Shown here piece by piece: positions 17,794-26,452 of a stretch of 64,000 bases of DNA (positions within the stretch are counted from its first letter, which is position 1; every line of letters begins with the position of its first letter). Below the pieces are notes generated by a model. It did not search any database, was not told the DNA's origin, and worked only from the letters and a program-made list of their open reading frames with translations. Position numbers and translations under genes: made by a program. This DNA comes from Rhodocyclaceae bacterium (GTDB lineage Bacteria; Pseudomonadota; Gammaproteobacteria; Burkholderiales; Rhodocyclaceae): the NCBI GenBank assembly GCA_018261935.1, contig JAGTRP010000015.1, forward strand, positions 118,836-182,835, in the 5' to 3' direction.

Positions 17794-18972
17794 ATGGTCC
17801 GTCTGCCGCGCCGTTTCCTGCTTGCCCTGCCCCTGGTGGCCGTCTTGTCCGCTCATGCCGACGAGATGGACGTGTTCAATTTCCGGGCTGCCGTCAGCAC
17901 CCTGCGGGATGACAACCTGTTCCGCGTGCCCAGCGCCCTGAACCCGCAGATGGACACCATCACCACCACCATCGCCGGGGTCGATTTCGACAAGCGCATC
18001 AGCCTGCAGGAACTCATCGCCCACGTGAGCTGGGTGGATACCCATTACAGCAGCAACAGCTACCTCAACGCCGGCAATCTCCATTACGACGCCAAGTGGC
18101 TGTGGGCCGTGGGCACCCATCTCCACGGCGAACTGGCCGCCGACCGCAGCTCTGCCCAGAATTCCTTCGCCGACTTCCAGGGCCTGCGCGAGCGCAACCT
18201 GCGCACCACCGAGAACCAGCGCTTCGGCCTGGATTACGCCTTCCATCCCAGCTGGCACGCACTGGGCGGCCTTTCCCACCAGACCGTGACCAACGACCGG
18301 CTGCTCACCCAGGAAAGCGATTTCGAAGCCAACAGCGCCATCCTGGGGATCAAATACACCCCGGCCTCGGGCAACTGGCTGAGCTTCCAGACCCGGCAGA
18401 CCGAGGGCGACTACAACAAGCGCCCCTTCGATGCCGCCAGCCAGTTCGACAACCGGTTCACCGAAACCGGCCAGGAATTCGCCATGACCTGGCAGCCGAC
18501 GGGGCATAGCACCTTCAACGGCCGCCTCGAATACGTGGAGCGCCGGCATCCCCATTTCTCCAGCCGCAATTTCTCCGGCTGGACCGGACAACTGGGCTAC
18601 CTGTACCAGTACAGCGCCAAGACCGCCCTGACCGCCGCCTACGTGCGGGCGATCAACGCCTTCCAGGACACCAACAGCAGCTATTACGTCTCCGACGACC
18701 TGACCCTCGGTTCCCGCTGGGACGCCACCGACAAGATCAGCCTCGCCGCCCGCCTGGGCTATGCCCAGCGCCACTACCAGGGCGAAATCGCCCCCCTCGC
18801 CACTCCCCAGCGCCAGGACGACGTCACCCGGGCCGGCGTCGACCTCTCCTACAAGCCGGCCCGCTGGCTGGAATTCAAGGCCGGCGTGGCGGCGGAAAAG
18901 CGGAATTCCAACAGCGGCGGCTTCGACTACACCGACCGCCAGCTCCTGTTCTCGGTCTCCGCCCGCATCTGA
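17794..18972 (+). CDS. epsL: exopolysaccharide outer-membrane beta-barrel protein EpsL
   Basis: A 392-residue protein with a signal peptide (cleavage near AHA-DEM) and a body of alternating amphipathic beta strands ending in an aromatic-poor but typical barrel strand (LLFSVSARI). It resembles the EpsL/BBP2 family found in exosortase-linked polysaccharide loci. It probably forms the outer-membrane channel or supports it. No good ribosome site precedes the ATG. The position just upstream of the epsD-E-F-G block, separated by the accessory islet, suggests the islet inserted into a formerly continuous locus. Confidence 0.82.
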   Translation: MVRLPRRFLLALPLVAVLSAHADEMDVFNFRAAVSTLRDDNLFRVPSALNPQMDTITTTIAGVDFDKRISLQELIAHVSWVDTHYSSNSYLNAGNLHYDAKWLWAVGTHLHGELAADRSSAQNSFADFQGLRERNLRTTENQRFGLDYAFHPSWHALGGLSHQTVTNDRLLTQESDFEANSAILGIKYTPASGNWLSFQTRQTEGDYNKRPFDAASQFDNRFTETGQEFAMTWQPTGHSTFNGRLEYVERRHPHFSSRNFSGWTGQLGYLYQYSAKTALTAAYVRAINAFQDTNSSYYVSDDLTLGSRWDATDKISLAARLGYAQRHYQGEIAPLATPQRQDDVTRAGVDLSYKPARWLEFKAGVAAEKRNSNSGGFDYTDRQLLFSVSARI

Positions 18973-19053
18973 CAAACGGCGGATCGGCCAAGCCATAGGG
19001 CTTCCGGGATTGGTGGTTGTCTCAATTCGACCCATAGCGGAAGTTGGGTTTTG

Positions 19054-19075
19054 CCAGGAGCGGACATTCAACGTC
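19054..19075 (+). repeat. islet repeat copy A
   Basis: CCAGGAGCGGACATTCAACGTC. It matches copy B (19667-19689) at 16 of 22 positions in direct orientation and copy C (19591-19611) at 17 of 21 positions in inverted orientation. The copies bracket the DUF596 gene. Confidence 0.35.
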
Positions 19076-19197
19076 AAGTCGGTAGCATGCCGACGGTGGG
19101 CCGAGTGGTTGTTTTGAGTTCCCTAGAAATAGAGCCGAGAACGGTCAGATTCTACCCGGCTGACAACCTCGGCCTTCCGCCGCTCAGAGAGGCACGA

Positions 19198-19536
19198 CTA
19201 TGCCCAATCTACCGATCCATCAGCGGAAACCCATCCAATGCCCGCGGGACAATCTTCGGAAAAAAACCATAGACCATTGTCTATACCAGCTTCATCAGGC
19301 GGAAACGTACGTTCAAACATCTGTGCGGCAATGTATGAGGGCGCAATTATCTTCTTTCCGTGCTTTGCAAGCACAACCACCCCTTCATCTAACATTCTCC
19401 GTAAGCACCAAATAAATAGCCCTTTTTTATCTTGATAGCTGTCGGCATCATCTTCCAAATATAGCCAAATAGCATCGAGCGCCATTCCATTAACGTAGTC
19501 AAGAATGAAGTGGTAACGAGCATCAGATAACCCCAT
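19198..19536 (-). CDS. DUF596 domain protein (possible orphan immunity protein)
   Basis: A 112-residue small acidic protein. Three segments match DUF596: an N-terminal ALDAIWLYLEDDADSYQDKK-like block, the middle RRMLDEGVVVLAKHGK block, and the C-terminal GLWFFSEDCPAGIGWVSADG block. DUF596 proteins are often found beside contact-dependent toxin loci, where an immunity role has been proposed. No toxin gene lies beside it here. Its lower GC content contrasts with the neighbouring eps genes, suggesting recent acquisition. Short repeats flank it. Confidence 0.7.
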   Translation of the reverse strand: MGLSDARYHFILDYVNGMALDAIWLYLEDDADSYQDKKGLFIWCLRRMLDEGVVVLAKHGKKIIAPSYIAAQMFERTFPPDEAGIDNGLWFFSEDCPAGIGWVSADGSVDWA

Positions 19537-19590
19537 ATGCTACCCCAGCTTGAATTTGCGAAATCGTGCCCCAAGTCAAATTGCATAGCA

Positions 19591-19611
19591 ACTTTGCAGG
19601 TCCGCTTCTGG
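19591..19611 (-). repeat. islet repeat copy C (inverted)
   Basis: Read on the minus strand this is CCAGAAGCGGACCTGCAAAGT, an inverted relative of copy A on the other side of the DUF596 gene. Confidence 0.3.
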
Positions 19612-19666
19612 CCGGGATCTGCCCGATGGCTGCCGGCAAGCGACCCCTTGCGCTCCTACGCTTTTG

Positions 19667-19689
19667 CTAGAAGCAGATGTTCAACGTTG
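19667..19689 (+). repeat. islet repeat copy B
   Basis: CTAGAAGCAGATGTTCAACGTT and the following base. It is a direct relative of copy A and includes the palindrome TTCAACGTTGAA just past the end of the lipoprotein gene. Confidence 0.3.
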
Positions 19690-19748
19690 AAGGTAACCGG
19701 CCTTGCGCGGCTTTATGCAGAAGGTCCGGTTGACGGCAAGGCTGGGGG

Positions 19749-20108
19749 CTATGGCTTCGACGGCTTGATGTCGCCTTTTCCATTGGGCATAAGGCCAAAC
19801 CAGCCCCACGACCAATTGGTAGGCTCCTTGTATTGCCCGACAAGCCCCGGCGATCTTCCAGCCTGATACTCGGCATTGGCTCTTGCGTTGTTAAAGACCC
19901 ACCCTTTACTCGCAATACAATCGTGAAGCAATTCTGCTTGGCGTAGGTTGTAGCCGTTTACGTCAGGAAGCGTGCCGTCGGGGCGAAACCACGGAAGAAG
20001 AAGCTTTTCAACTTCATAGGAACAAGAGTCGATTGAACTGGTGCGAGAGCTGCAACCGGCAATAAGCATTAGAAGCAAGGAGGGCAGCAATACCTTACGC
20101 GGATGCAT
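19749..20108 (-). CDS. small putative lipoprotein
   Basis: A 119-residue protein with a lipoprotein signal peptide: a basic start, a hydrophobic core, then LIAGC with the lipidated Cys at residue 19. The mature part has three further Cys-region residues and a Trp-rich tail (NWSWGWFGLMPNG). I do not recognise the family. It is AT-richer than the eps genes and sits between the DUF596 gene and another small unknown gene, all on the minus strand. Confidence 0.6.
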   Translation of the reverse strand: MHPRKVLLPSLLLMLIAGCSSRTSSIDSCSYEVEKLLLPWFRPDGTLPDVNGYNLRQAELLHDCIASKGWVFNNARANAEYQAGRSPGLVGQYKEPTNWSWGWFGLMPNGKGDIKPSKP

Positions 20109-20132
20109 TTGTAATCTACCTCGCCGGTGCGC

Positions 20133-20381
20133 CTAGTTACCGTGCATTTTGGCTCGAAGGGAGAGAAGTTCCTTCTTCGCGGCCTTTCTGAATTGCTCCA
20201 ACTCTTTAATAAGACAATCGACCTCATAGTCAATCTCAGCGTCCGTCATGAGGTTCGGAGTAAGTATTTGCCTTCCATCCGATTCCACATGCGTGCCCAA
20301 TTCGAGAGATACGAATGGATCAGCAGGTATATCCCCTTTTTTCCAGGCTCGGAGAGGGCTATACATAGCGAAGTTGTTCAT
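20133..20381 (-). CDS. hypothetical protein (82 residues)
   Basis: The ATG at 20381 has AAAGGAG seven bases upstream and is clearly better than the longer in-frame start at 20450. The protein is charged, with a helical, coiled-coil-prone C-terminal half (EIDYEVDCLIKELEQFRKAAKKEL). No family is recognised. It lies 24 bases upstream of the lipoprotein gene on the same strand, so the two may be co-transcribed. Confidence 0.6.
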   Translation of the reverse strand: MNNFAMYSPLRAWKKGDIPADPFVSLELGTHVESDGRQILTPNLMTDAEIDYEVDCLIKELEQFRKAAKKELLSLRAKMHGN

Positions 20382-20580
20382 GAGGAACTCCTTTGGGTGA
20401 CGGACAGGCGCGATAGAGATGGCAACCATTATGCTTTCCGAATTGTCCATGGGGCAAGAAACGAGCTTCGGCTAGGTCCGTATAAACTCCAACAATACGG
20501 ACGCCGGGAAGGCGGGCGGGATGTCCGCTATCGGGATAAACGCTCAACGCCCGCTCCTGGCCGAATCCGGTCAGTCCAGC

Positions 20581-20993
20581 CTTGCCAAAAGAAAGTCACA
20601 AAAAAAAGCGCGCCCGGCCTCGGGCCCCGGCTACGCCGGGGTGCCCTGCGCTACTCGGGCAGTCCGGGGGGCTGCGCAACTCGGGCCTGCGGCCCTCAGA
20701 CAGTGCTCGCCCTTTTGCCCGGACTCCCCCCTCAGCAAGGCAAGGGAGCACACCGAGCGCAGCCTGACCCCGTCTTCGTTTCCGCTGCGATCGGTTTGCC
20801 GGGTCCCCTTGTGGAGCGCCGAGCAACGCAGGGGGGCCGGGGGATGTCGGCGAGGACTGTCTGAGCCGCGCAGCGGCGAGTTCCGCAGCCGCCCGGCACC
20901 CCGAGTAGCGCAGGGCACCCGTGCGCAGCACGGGCGCGAAACCAGGGGTCGCCTTTTCTTTGGCTACTTTCTTTTGGCGAAGCAAAAGAAAGT
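20581..20993. repeat. ~410-bp palindromic repeat element
   Basis: The two halves are inverted copies of each other. The outer arms pair CTTGCCAAAAGAAAGT (20581-20596) with ACTTTCTTTTGGCGAAG (20966-20982). Further inward, GGGTGCCCTGCGCTACTCGG-type and CAGACAG-CTCGCC segments also pair, with a centre near 20790. The right end carries an additional perfect hairpin, ACTTTCTTTT/AAAAGAAAGT (20966-20993). No transposase is present. It resembles non-coding palindromic repeats scattered in many beta- and gammaproteobacterial genomes. All reading frames inside it look like by-products of the palindrome. Confidence 0.7.
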
Positions 20994-21232
20994 ACGCCCG
21001 CGCGTCAGGCGCGGAAAACAGCGTTAGCCCCCCTTCCCCGCCGCACCCTGCGTGCATCTCCATCCCCGGTTAGGGTGATTTCCTACCGGCGATGCATCGC
21101 TATCCCTCATTTTGCCCGCCCCCTGTCGAAACTAGCATGATTCGAAAGGTAGCCTGCCCTTGTTGAGCCGGGGTAGCGTTGCGCGGAATCAAGCACTGCC
21201 GGCAGGGAGGGCCGGCGCCATCAGGTAGCGAT
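20994..21232. other. intergenic region upstream of epsD
   Basis: About 240 bases between the palindromic element and epsD. It should contain the promoter of the epsDEFG operon, but I see no convincing -35/-10 or sigma-54 site. Confidence 0.35.
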
Positions 21233-22324
21233 ATGCAAAAACCATACAGCGGGGCCGGGGCAGCTGGGAAAAGCGGTACTCTTGTCATTCTGATGCTTTT
21301 GGCATCGGTCATGGCGGCCTGCGGCGATGGGTCGTCGGACAAAAAGCCGGCATCCCAGGTGGTCGCCAAGGTCAATTCCGGCGAAATTTCCATCCACCAG
21401 CTCAATTTCCTGCTCCAGCACCTCCCGGGGCTGGCACCGGAAAAGGCCGACGAGGCCAGGCGCCGGATTCTCGAGGAACTGGTGGACCAGGAACTCGCCG
21501 TCCAGCAGGCCCTGGCCGCCAAGCTCGACCGGGACCCGAAGGTGATGCAGACCCTGGAAGCCGCCCGCCGCCAGATCCTGGCCCAGGCCTATCTCGAGAA
21601 GACGACGGCGGGCAAGGGCAAACCCTCGGAAGCGGAAGTGAAGGCCTACTACCGGGACCACCCCGAGCTCTTCGCCCAGCGCAAGATTTACCGGCTGCAG
21701 GAAATCGGCTTCCCCGCCCAACCCGAGGTAGTCGCCACGGTGCGCGACCAGATATCCAAGTCGAAGCGCAGCGAGGATTTGATGGCCGCCCTGCGCGCCC
21801 ATGGCATCACGGCGGCCGGAGCGGTCATGGTGAAGCCGGCGGAAAACATCGCCCTCGATATCCTTCCCCAGCTCTCCCGCATGCAGGACGGCCAATCGGC
21901 CATTTTCGAGAACGGCCAGCGGGCCTCCCTGGTGACCCTCATCGGCACCGTGCCCGAGCCCCTGTCGGAAGAAACCGCCCGACCCCGCATCGAACAGTTC
22001 CTGAGCCACCGCCGGGTGGACGAGATGGCCAAGGCGACCATCGAGGGGCTGCGCAAGCAGGCGCGGATCGAGTACGCCGGCGAATTCGGCAAGGACGCCG
22101 AGGCCGCCCGCCAGGCCCGGGAGGCCGACGCGGCCCGTGACGCCCAGGCGGCCAAGGCCGCCCGGGAAAATGCCCGGCTGGCCGAGGCAGCCGAGGCCGC
22201 CAAGCGGGCCGAGGCCGCGAAGAAGGCCCGGGAGGCCGCCCAGGCGGCCAGTGCCCGGGCCCCGGGCCGGCTGCCGGCGCCGCCGGACAGCACCGTCAAC
22301 CGGGGGCTGTCCGCCCTCAAGTGA
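21233..22324 (+). CDS. epsD: EpsD-family peptidyl-prolyl cis-trans isomerase lipoprotein
   Basis: A 363-residue exported lipoprotein with a lipobox at LASVMAAC (Cys about residue 30). A SurA/PpiC-like chaperone region follows (ARRRILEELVDQELAVQQALAAKLDRD and the AYYRDHPELF motif), then an Ala/Lys/Glu-rich coiled-coil tail (about 285-340). It matches the EpsD family that accompanies exosortase polysaccharide loci; it presumably assists folding of export components. The ATG at 21233 gives the lipoprotein signal and is preferred over an in-frame start 18 codons upstream. Confidence 0.85.
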   Translation: MQKPYSGAGAAGKSGTLVILMLLASVMAACGDGSSDKKPASQVVAKVNSGEISIHQLNFLLQHLPGLAPEKADEARRRILEELVDQELAVQQALAAKLDRDPKVMQTLEAARRQILAQAYLEKTTAGKGKPSEAEVKAYYRDHPELFAQRKIYRLQEIGFPAQPEVVATVRDQISKSKRSEDLMAALRAHGITAAGAVMVKPAENIALDILPQLSRMQDGQSAIFENGQRASLVTLIGTVPEPLSEETARPRIEQFLSHRRVDEMAKATIEGLRKQARIEYAGEFGKDAEAARQAREADAARDAQAAKAARENARLAEAAEAAKRAEAAKKAREAAQAASARAPGRLPAPPDSTVNRGLSALK

Positions 22325-22349
22325 TTCCCGTCCCCCTGGAGAAGAACCG

Positions 22350-23174
22350 ATGAAGTCATTGCCCCGTGTTCTGGCCCTGCCGCTGGCCCTGCTGCTCTGG
22401 CTCTGCAGCCTCTCCCCGGGCGCCGCCCTGGCCCAGGACGGCAAGAAAAGCGAATATCTGCTCGGGGCCGGCGACTCGATCCGGATCACCGTCTTCCAGA
22501 ATCCGGACCTGACCGTGGAGACCCGGGTCTCCGAGAACGGCAGCGTGACCTATCCCCTCATCGGCGCCATGGCCCTCGGCGGCCACAGCCTTGGCGAAGC
22601 CGAGGGCATGATCGCCGCCAAGCTGCGCCGGGGCGGCTTCGTGCGCCAGCCCCAGGTCAATATCGTGCTCCTCCAGATCCGGGGCAACCAGGTTTCCGTC
22701 CTCGGCCTGGTCAACCGGCCGGGACGCTATCCCATCGAAACCTTCGACACCCGGCTCACCGACATGCTGGCCACCGCCGGCGGCATCGCCCCCACCGGGG
22801 CCGACACCGTGGTCTTCACCGGGATGCGGGAGGGCAAGCCCTTCCGCCAGGAGATCGACATCCCCTCCCTGTTCCTGGCCGCCAAGGCCGGCGTCGACCG
22901 GGAAGTGGCCGGCGGCGACGCCATCTACGTCCATCGGGCCCCCGTCTTCTACATCTATGGCGAGGTGCAGCGGGCCGGCGCCTATCGCCTGGAACGGGAA
23001 ATGACCGTCCTCCAGGGCCTCGCCCAGGGCGGCGGCCTGACCCCCCGGGGCACCGAGCGGGGGGTGCGGGTGCACCGGCGCGGGCCGGACGGCCACATCC
23101 AGGTCATCGATCCCAAGATGGACCAGCGCCTGCAGGCCGACGACGTCATCTACATCCAGGAAAGCCTCTTCTAG
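22350..23174 (+). CDS. epsE: polysaccharide export protein EpsE (Wza-type)
   Basis: A 274-residue periplasmic/outer-membrane export protein. A signal peptide ends near ALAQ (about residue 29). A Poly_export (PES) domain follows (YLLGAGDSIRITVFQNPDLTVETRVSENGSVTYPLIG), then two SLBB-type repeats (NQVSVLGLVNRPGRY and PVFYIYGEVQRAGAYRLER). It forms the export channel through the envelope together with EpsL. The ATG at 22350 has GGAGAAG upstream; the frame is open upstream but the signal peptide begins here. Confidence 0.92.
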   Translation: MKSLPRVLALPLALLLWLCSLSPGAALAQDGKKSEYLLGAGDSIRITVFQNPDLTVETRVSENGSVTYPLIGAMALGGHSLGEAEGMIAAKLRRGGFVRQPQVNIVLLQIRGNQVSVLGLVNRPGRYPIETFDTRLTDMLATAGGIAPTGADTVVFTGMREGKPFRQEIDIPSLFLAAKAGVDREVAGGDAIYVHRAPVFYIYGEVQRAGAYRLEREMTVLQGLAQGGGLTPRGTERGVRVHRRGPDGHIQVIDPKMDQRLQADDVIYIQESLF

Positions 23175-23193
23175 CCAGCGAACGGAGCCGACC

Positions 23194-24636
23194 ATGAATC
23201 TCCAACAGATACTCCTCATCGTCTGGGCCCGGCGCAAGGCGGCCCTGCTCACCCTGCTGGCCACCGTGACCCTCACCACCCTGGTGAGCCTAGTCATGCC
23301 CAAGCAGTATGTGGCCAGCTCGTCGGTGGTGCTGGACATCAAGCCCGACCCGGTGGGCGGCATCATGGTCCCGGGGGCCGGCTCCCCCAGCTTCCTGGCC
23401 ACCCAGATGGACATCATCGAGAGCGACCGGGTCGCCACCCGGGTGGTGAAGCTGCTGCGGCTGGGCCAGAACCCCGAGGCGGTGGAAAGCTGGAGGGGGG
23501 CCACCGGCGGCAACGTCCCCCTCGAGAACTACTACGGCCAGCTGCTGCAGAAGGGCCTCGCCATCAAGCCGTCCCGGGGCAGCAACGTCATCAACCTAAC
23601 CTACACCGCCGGCGATCCCCAGTTCGCCGCCGCCGTCGCCAACGCCTATGCCCAGGCCTATGTGGACGTCAATGTCGAGCTGCGGGTGGAGCCGGCACGC
23701 CAGTACGTGGCCTGGTTCGACGACCGCCTGAAGACCCTGCGGGGCGACCTGGAGCGGGCCCAGGCCAAGCTCTCGGCCTACCAGCAGCAGAAGGGCATCG
23801 TCGCCACCGACGACCGCCTGGACCAAGAAACCGCCCGCCTCGCCGCCCTCACCACCCAGCTGGTGGAAGCCCAGGGGGAGCGGGTGAATACCACCAGCCG
23901 CCAGAAGAACACCGGCAGCGAACTGTCCCCGGACGTCATGGGCAGCCCCATCATCCAGGGCCTGAAGGCCGAAATCGCCAAATCCCAGGCCAAGCTGGCG
24001 GAACTCTCCAGCACCCTGGGCCGCAACCATCCCATGGTGCAGCAGGCGGAGGCCCAGATCGCCGGCCTCAACATACAGCTCACCGCGGAAATCCGCCGCA
24101 TCTCCGGCAGCGCCGCCACCGCCACCCGGGTCACCACCCAGAAGGAGGAGGAGATCGGACAGGCCATTGAGGACCAGAAGCAGCACGTCCTGCGGCTGCG
24201 GGCCGAGCGCGACACCATCGCCATCCTGGTGCGGGACGTGGAGAGCGCCCAGCGGGCCTACGACGCCGTGTCCCAGCGCATCAGCCTCACCAACCTGGAA
24301 AGCCAGATGCAGCAGAACAACGCCAGCATCCTGAGCCCGGCGGTCGCGCCGGATGCCCCGGCCCGGCCGCGGATTCTCCTCAACATCCTGGCCTCCATCG
24401 CCGTCGGCGGCGTCCTCGGCATGGCCGTCGCCCTGGGCCTGGAGAAAATGGACCAGCGGGTGCGCAACCCCGCCGACCTGGCCGTGGTCGAGGGCATTCC
24501 GGTCATCGGCCTGCTGGAGGCCGAAGCCAGGCGCTACGCCTTCCGCCGCCAGCTTGCCACCTGGATGTCCTACCTGCGCCGCAAGCGGCGGCCGCCCCCG
24601 CCCCCCACCGAGCCCCGCCTCATGCCCGGCGCCTAA
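23194..24636 (+). CDS. epsF: chain length determinant protein EpsF (Wzc N-terminal/Wzz type)
   Basis: A 480-residue polysaccharide co-polymerase: a membrane span near 18-37, a large periplasmic coiled-coil region (about 170-380), and a second span near 391-410 in the RPRILLNILASIAVGGVLG segment. It lacks an ATPase domain, which is supplied by the next gene. It sets chain length together with the EpsG kinase. ATG has CGGAGCC upstream. Confidence 0.9.
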   Translation: MNLQQILLIVWARRKAALLTLLATVTLTTLVSLVMPKQYVASSSVVLDIKPDPVGGIMVPGAGSPSFLATQMDIIESDRVATRVVKLLRLGQNPEAVESWRGATGGNVPLENYYGQLLQKGLAIKPSRGSNVINLTYTAGDPQFAAAVANAYAQAYVDVNVELRVEPARQYVAWFDDRLKTLRGDLERAQAKLSAYQQQKGIVATDDRLDQETARLAALTTQLVEAQGERVNTTSRQKNTGSELSPDVMGSPIIQGLKAEIAKSQAKLAELSSTLGRNHPMVQQAEAQIAGLNIQLTAEIRRISGSAATATRVTTQKEEEIGQAIEDQKQHVLRLRAERDTIAILVRDVESAQRAYDAVSQRISLTNLESQMQQNNASILSPAVAPDAPARPRILLNILASIAVGGVLGMAVALGLEKMDQRVRNPADLAVVEGIPVIGLLEAEARRYAFRRQLATWMSYLRRKRRPPPPPTEPRLMPGA

Positions 24637-24646
24637 GGAGCCCATC

Positions 24647-25528
24647 ATGGATATCCGCCATCCCATCGCCACCCGCCCCATCGGCGCCATCCTCATGGAC
24701 CAGGGCCTGCTCAGCCCCGAGGGGGCCGAGAGCATCCTCAAGCTGCAGCGGGAAGCCCACCTGCCCTTCGGCGACGCCGCCATCCAGCTCGGGCTGCTGA
24801 CCGAGGGCGATGTCCAGTTCGCCCTCTGCCAGCAGTTCGACTACGCCTACCTGCCCCTGTCCGGCGACAAACCGGTGAGCGAGGAACTGGTGGCCGCCTA
24901 CCGGCCCTTCAGCCACGAGGTGGAGGGCCTGCGGGCGCTGCGGAGCCAGCTCATGCTGCGCTGGTTCGACAAGGCCAGCGGCCGGAAGGCCCTGGCCATC
25001 GTCGGCACCGGCCACGGCGAGGGGCGCAGCTTCCTGGCCGCCAACCTGGCGGTCGTCTTTTCCCAGCTCGGGGAGCGCACCCTGCTCATCGACGCCGACC
25101 TGCGCACCCCCCGCCAGCACCAGCTCTTCAGGCTCGACAACCGGATCGGCCTGTCCAGCCTCCTGGGGGGGCGGGCCAACGGCAACACCATCGTGCCCAT
25201 CGCCGCCTTCTCCCGCCTGGCCGTCCTCCCGGCCGGCCCGGTGCCGCCCAATCCCCAGGAACTCCTCGGGCGCCCCGCCTGGGGCCGGCTCCTGGAGGAA
25301 ATCGGGCAAAGCTACGATGTCATCCTCATCGACACTCCGGCCTCTGCCGGCTGCGCCGACGCCAGCGCCATCGCCACCCGGGCCGGCGCCGCCCTGATGG
25401 TGGCCCGCCGCAACGAGACCCGGGTGGCCGCCTTCGCCGATCTGGCCCGCACCCTGGCCGCCGCGGGGGTGACGGTGGTCGGGTCGATGCTCAACGCGCC
25501 CCCGCCCCCGGCGCCGGTGCTCAACTGA
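24647..25528 (+). CDS. epsG: chain length determinant BY-kinase-like protein EpsG
   Basis: A 293-residue cytoplasmic ATPase. Residues about 10-70 resemble an MshEN/GspE N-terminal-type module (LLTEGDVQFALCQQFDYAYLPL). The kinase part has the P-loop GTGHGEGRS (120-128), Walker A' LLIDADLR (146-153) and Walker B VILIDTP (about 225-231). The P-loop Lys is Arg127, and the C-terminus has no tyrosine cluster, so autophosphorylation in the classic Wzc manner is doubtful. It acts with EpsF. ATG has AAGGAG upstream. Confidence 0.88.
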   Translation: MDIRHPIATRPIGAILMDQGLLSPEGAESILKLQREAHLPFGDAAIQLGLLTEGDVQFALCQQFDYAYLPLSGDKPVSEELVAAYRPFSHEVEGLRALRSQLMLRWFDKASGRKALAIVGTGHGEGRSFLAANLAVVFSQLGERTLLIDADLRTPRQHQLFRLDNRIGLSSLLGGRANGNTIVPIAAFSRLAVLPAGPVPPNPQELLGRPAWGRLLEEIGQSYDVILIDTPASAGCADASAIATRAGAALMVARRNETRVAAFADLARTLAAAGVTVVGSMLNAPPPPAPVLN

Positions 25529-25570
25529 ACCCGGAGGCAATCCGGCGTCGCAACACTCCCCCCGACCACC

Positions 25571-26452
25571 GTGGATAGCGCCCTTCCCAACCCGGCCCTG
25601 CCGCGCTCCGCCTGGCTCTTCCTCCTGGCCGGCTTCGCCGCCATGTACCTGCCCACCTACTGGTGGGCGGCCACCACCATCTGGCGCACCGACGAGCATG
25701 CCCACGGCGCCATCATCCTGCTCGTCGTCGCCTGGCTCTTCTGGCAGCGGCGGGAACCCATCCTGGCGGCCGCCGGCAAGCCCGCCCCGGTGGCCGGCTG
25801 GTCCTGCTTCGCCCTGGGGGTGCTGCTCTACGTGGTGGGCCGCTCCCAGGATGTGTCCATCTTCGAGATCGGCTCCCAGATCCTCGTCCTGGCCGGCTCC
25901 CTGCTGGTGCTGGCGGGCCGCGCCGGGGCCCGGGCCGCCTGGTTCCCCCTCGCCTACCTGGTGTTCATGATCCCCCTGCCGGGCATCCTGGTGGATGCCG
26001 CCACCGCCCCCTTGAAGCAGTGGATTTCCGTCATCGTCGAGGCCCTGCTCTATGGCGCCGGCTATCCCATCGCCCGCAGCGGCGTGGTCCTTTCCATCGG
26101 CCCGTACCAGCTGCTGGTGGCGGATGCCTGTTCCGGCCTTCATTCCATGGTCAGCCTGGCGGCCCTGGGGGCCCTCTTCATGTACCTGGCGGGCCGGCGC
26201 AGCCTGACCCATCACTTCCTCATGGCCGCCAGCATCCTGCCCGTCGCCTTCACCGCCAATGTCATCCGGGTGGTCCTCCTGGTGCTCCTGACCTACCACT
26301 TCGGCGACGACGCCGGCCAGGGCTTCCTCCACGGCGCCGCCGGCCTGGTCCTGATCCTGGCCGCCCTCCTCTTCCTGACGGCCCTCGACCGGGTTCTCCT
26401 CCCCTTCACCCGCACCCTTTCCCGGCCCCGGGCCGCAACCCGCCATGCCTGA
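25571..26452 (+). CDS. xrtB: exosortase B (XrtB)
   Basis: A 293-residue polytopic membrane transpeptidase with about eight spans. The proposed catalytic residues are present: Cys187 in ADACSGLHSM, Arg233 in TANVIRVVLL and His254 in GFLHGAAG. These recognise and cut PEP-CTERM sorting signals. The start is GTG at 25571; there is no other in-frame start nearby and no good ribosome site at normal spacing (GGAGG lies 36 bases upstream). It overlaps the polymerase gene by eight bases. EpsI, often adjacent or fused, is encoded at the far end of the locus. Confidence 0.92.
   Translation: MDSALPNPALPRSAWLFLLAGFAAMYLPTYWWAATTIWRTDEHAHGAIILLVVAWLFWQRREPILAAAGKPAPVAGWSCFALGVLLYVVGRSQDVSIFEIGSQILVLAGSLLVLAGRAGARAAWFPLAYLVFMIPLPGILVDAATAPLKQWISVIVEALLYGAGYPIARSGVVLSIGPYQLLVADACSGLHSMVSLAALGALFMYLAGRRSLTHHFLMAASILPVAFTANVIRVVLLVLLTYHFGDDAGQGFLHGAAGLVLILAALLFLTALDRVLLPFTRTLSRPRAATRHA

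Noticed and set aside
19054..19689. Integron attC sites around the DUF596 gene
   Set aside because: Copies A and B contain a 7-base RYYYAAC-like core, but the paired GTTRRRY core and the stem architecture are not convincing and no integrase is visible.
20581..20993. CRISPR-like repeat array
   Set aside because: There is one pair of inverted arms, not regularly spaced direct repeats with spacers.
20127..21063. Several open frames within the palindromic element
   Set aside because: They arise on both strands from the inverted repeat, share no domain, and have no ribosome sites.
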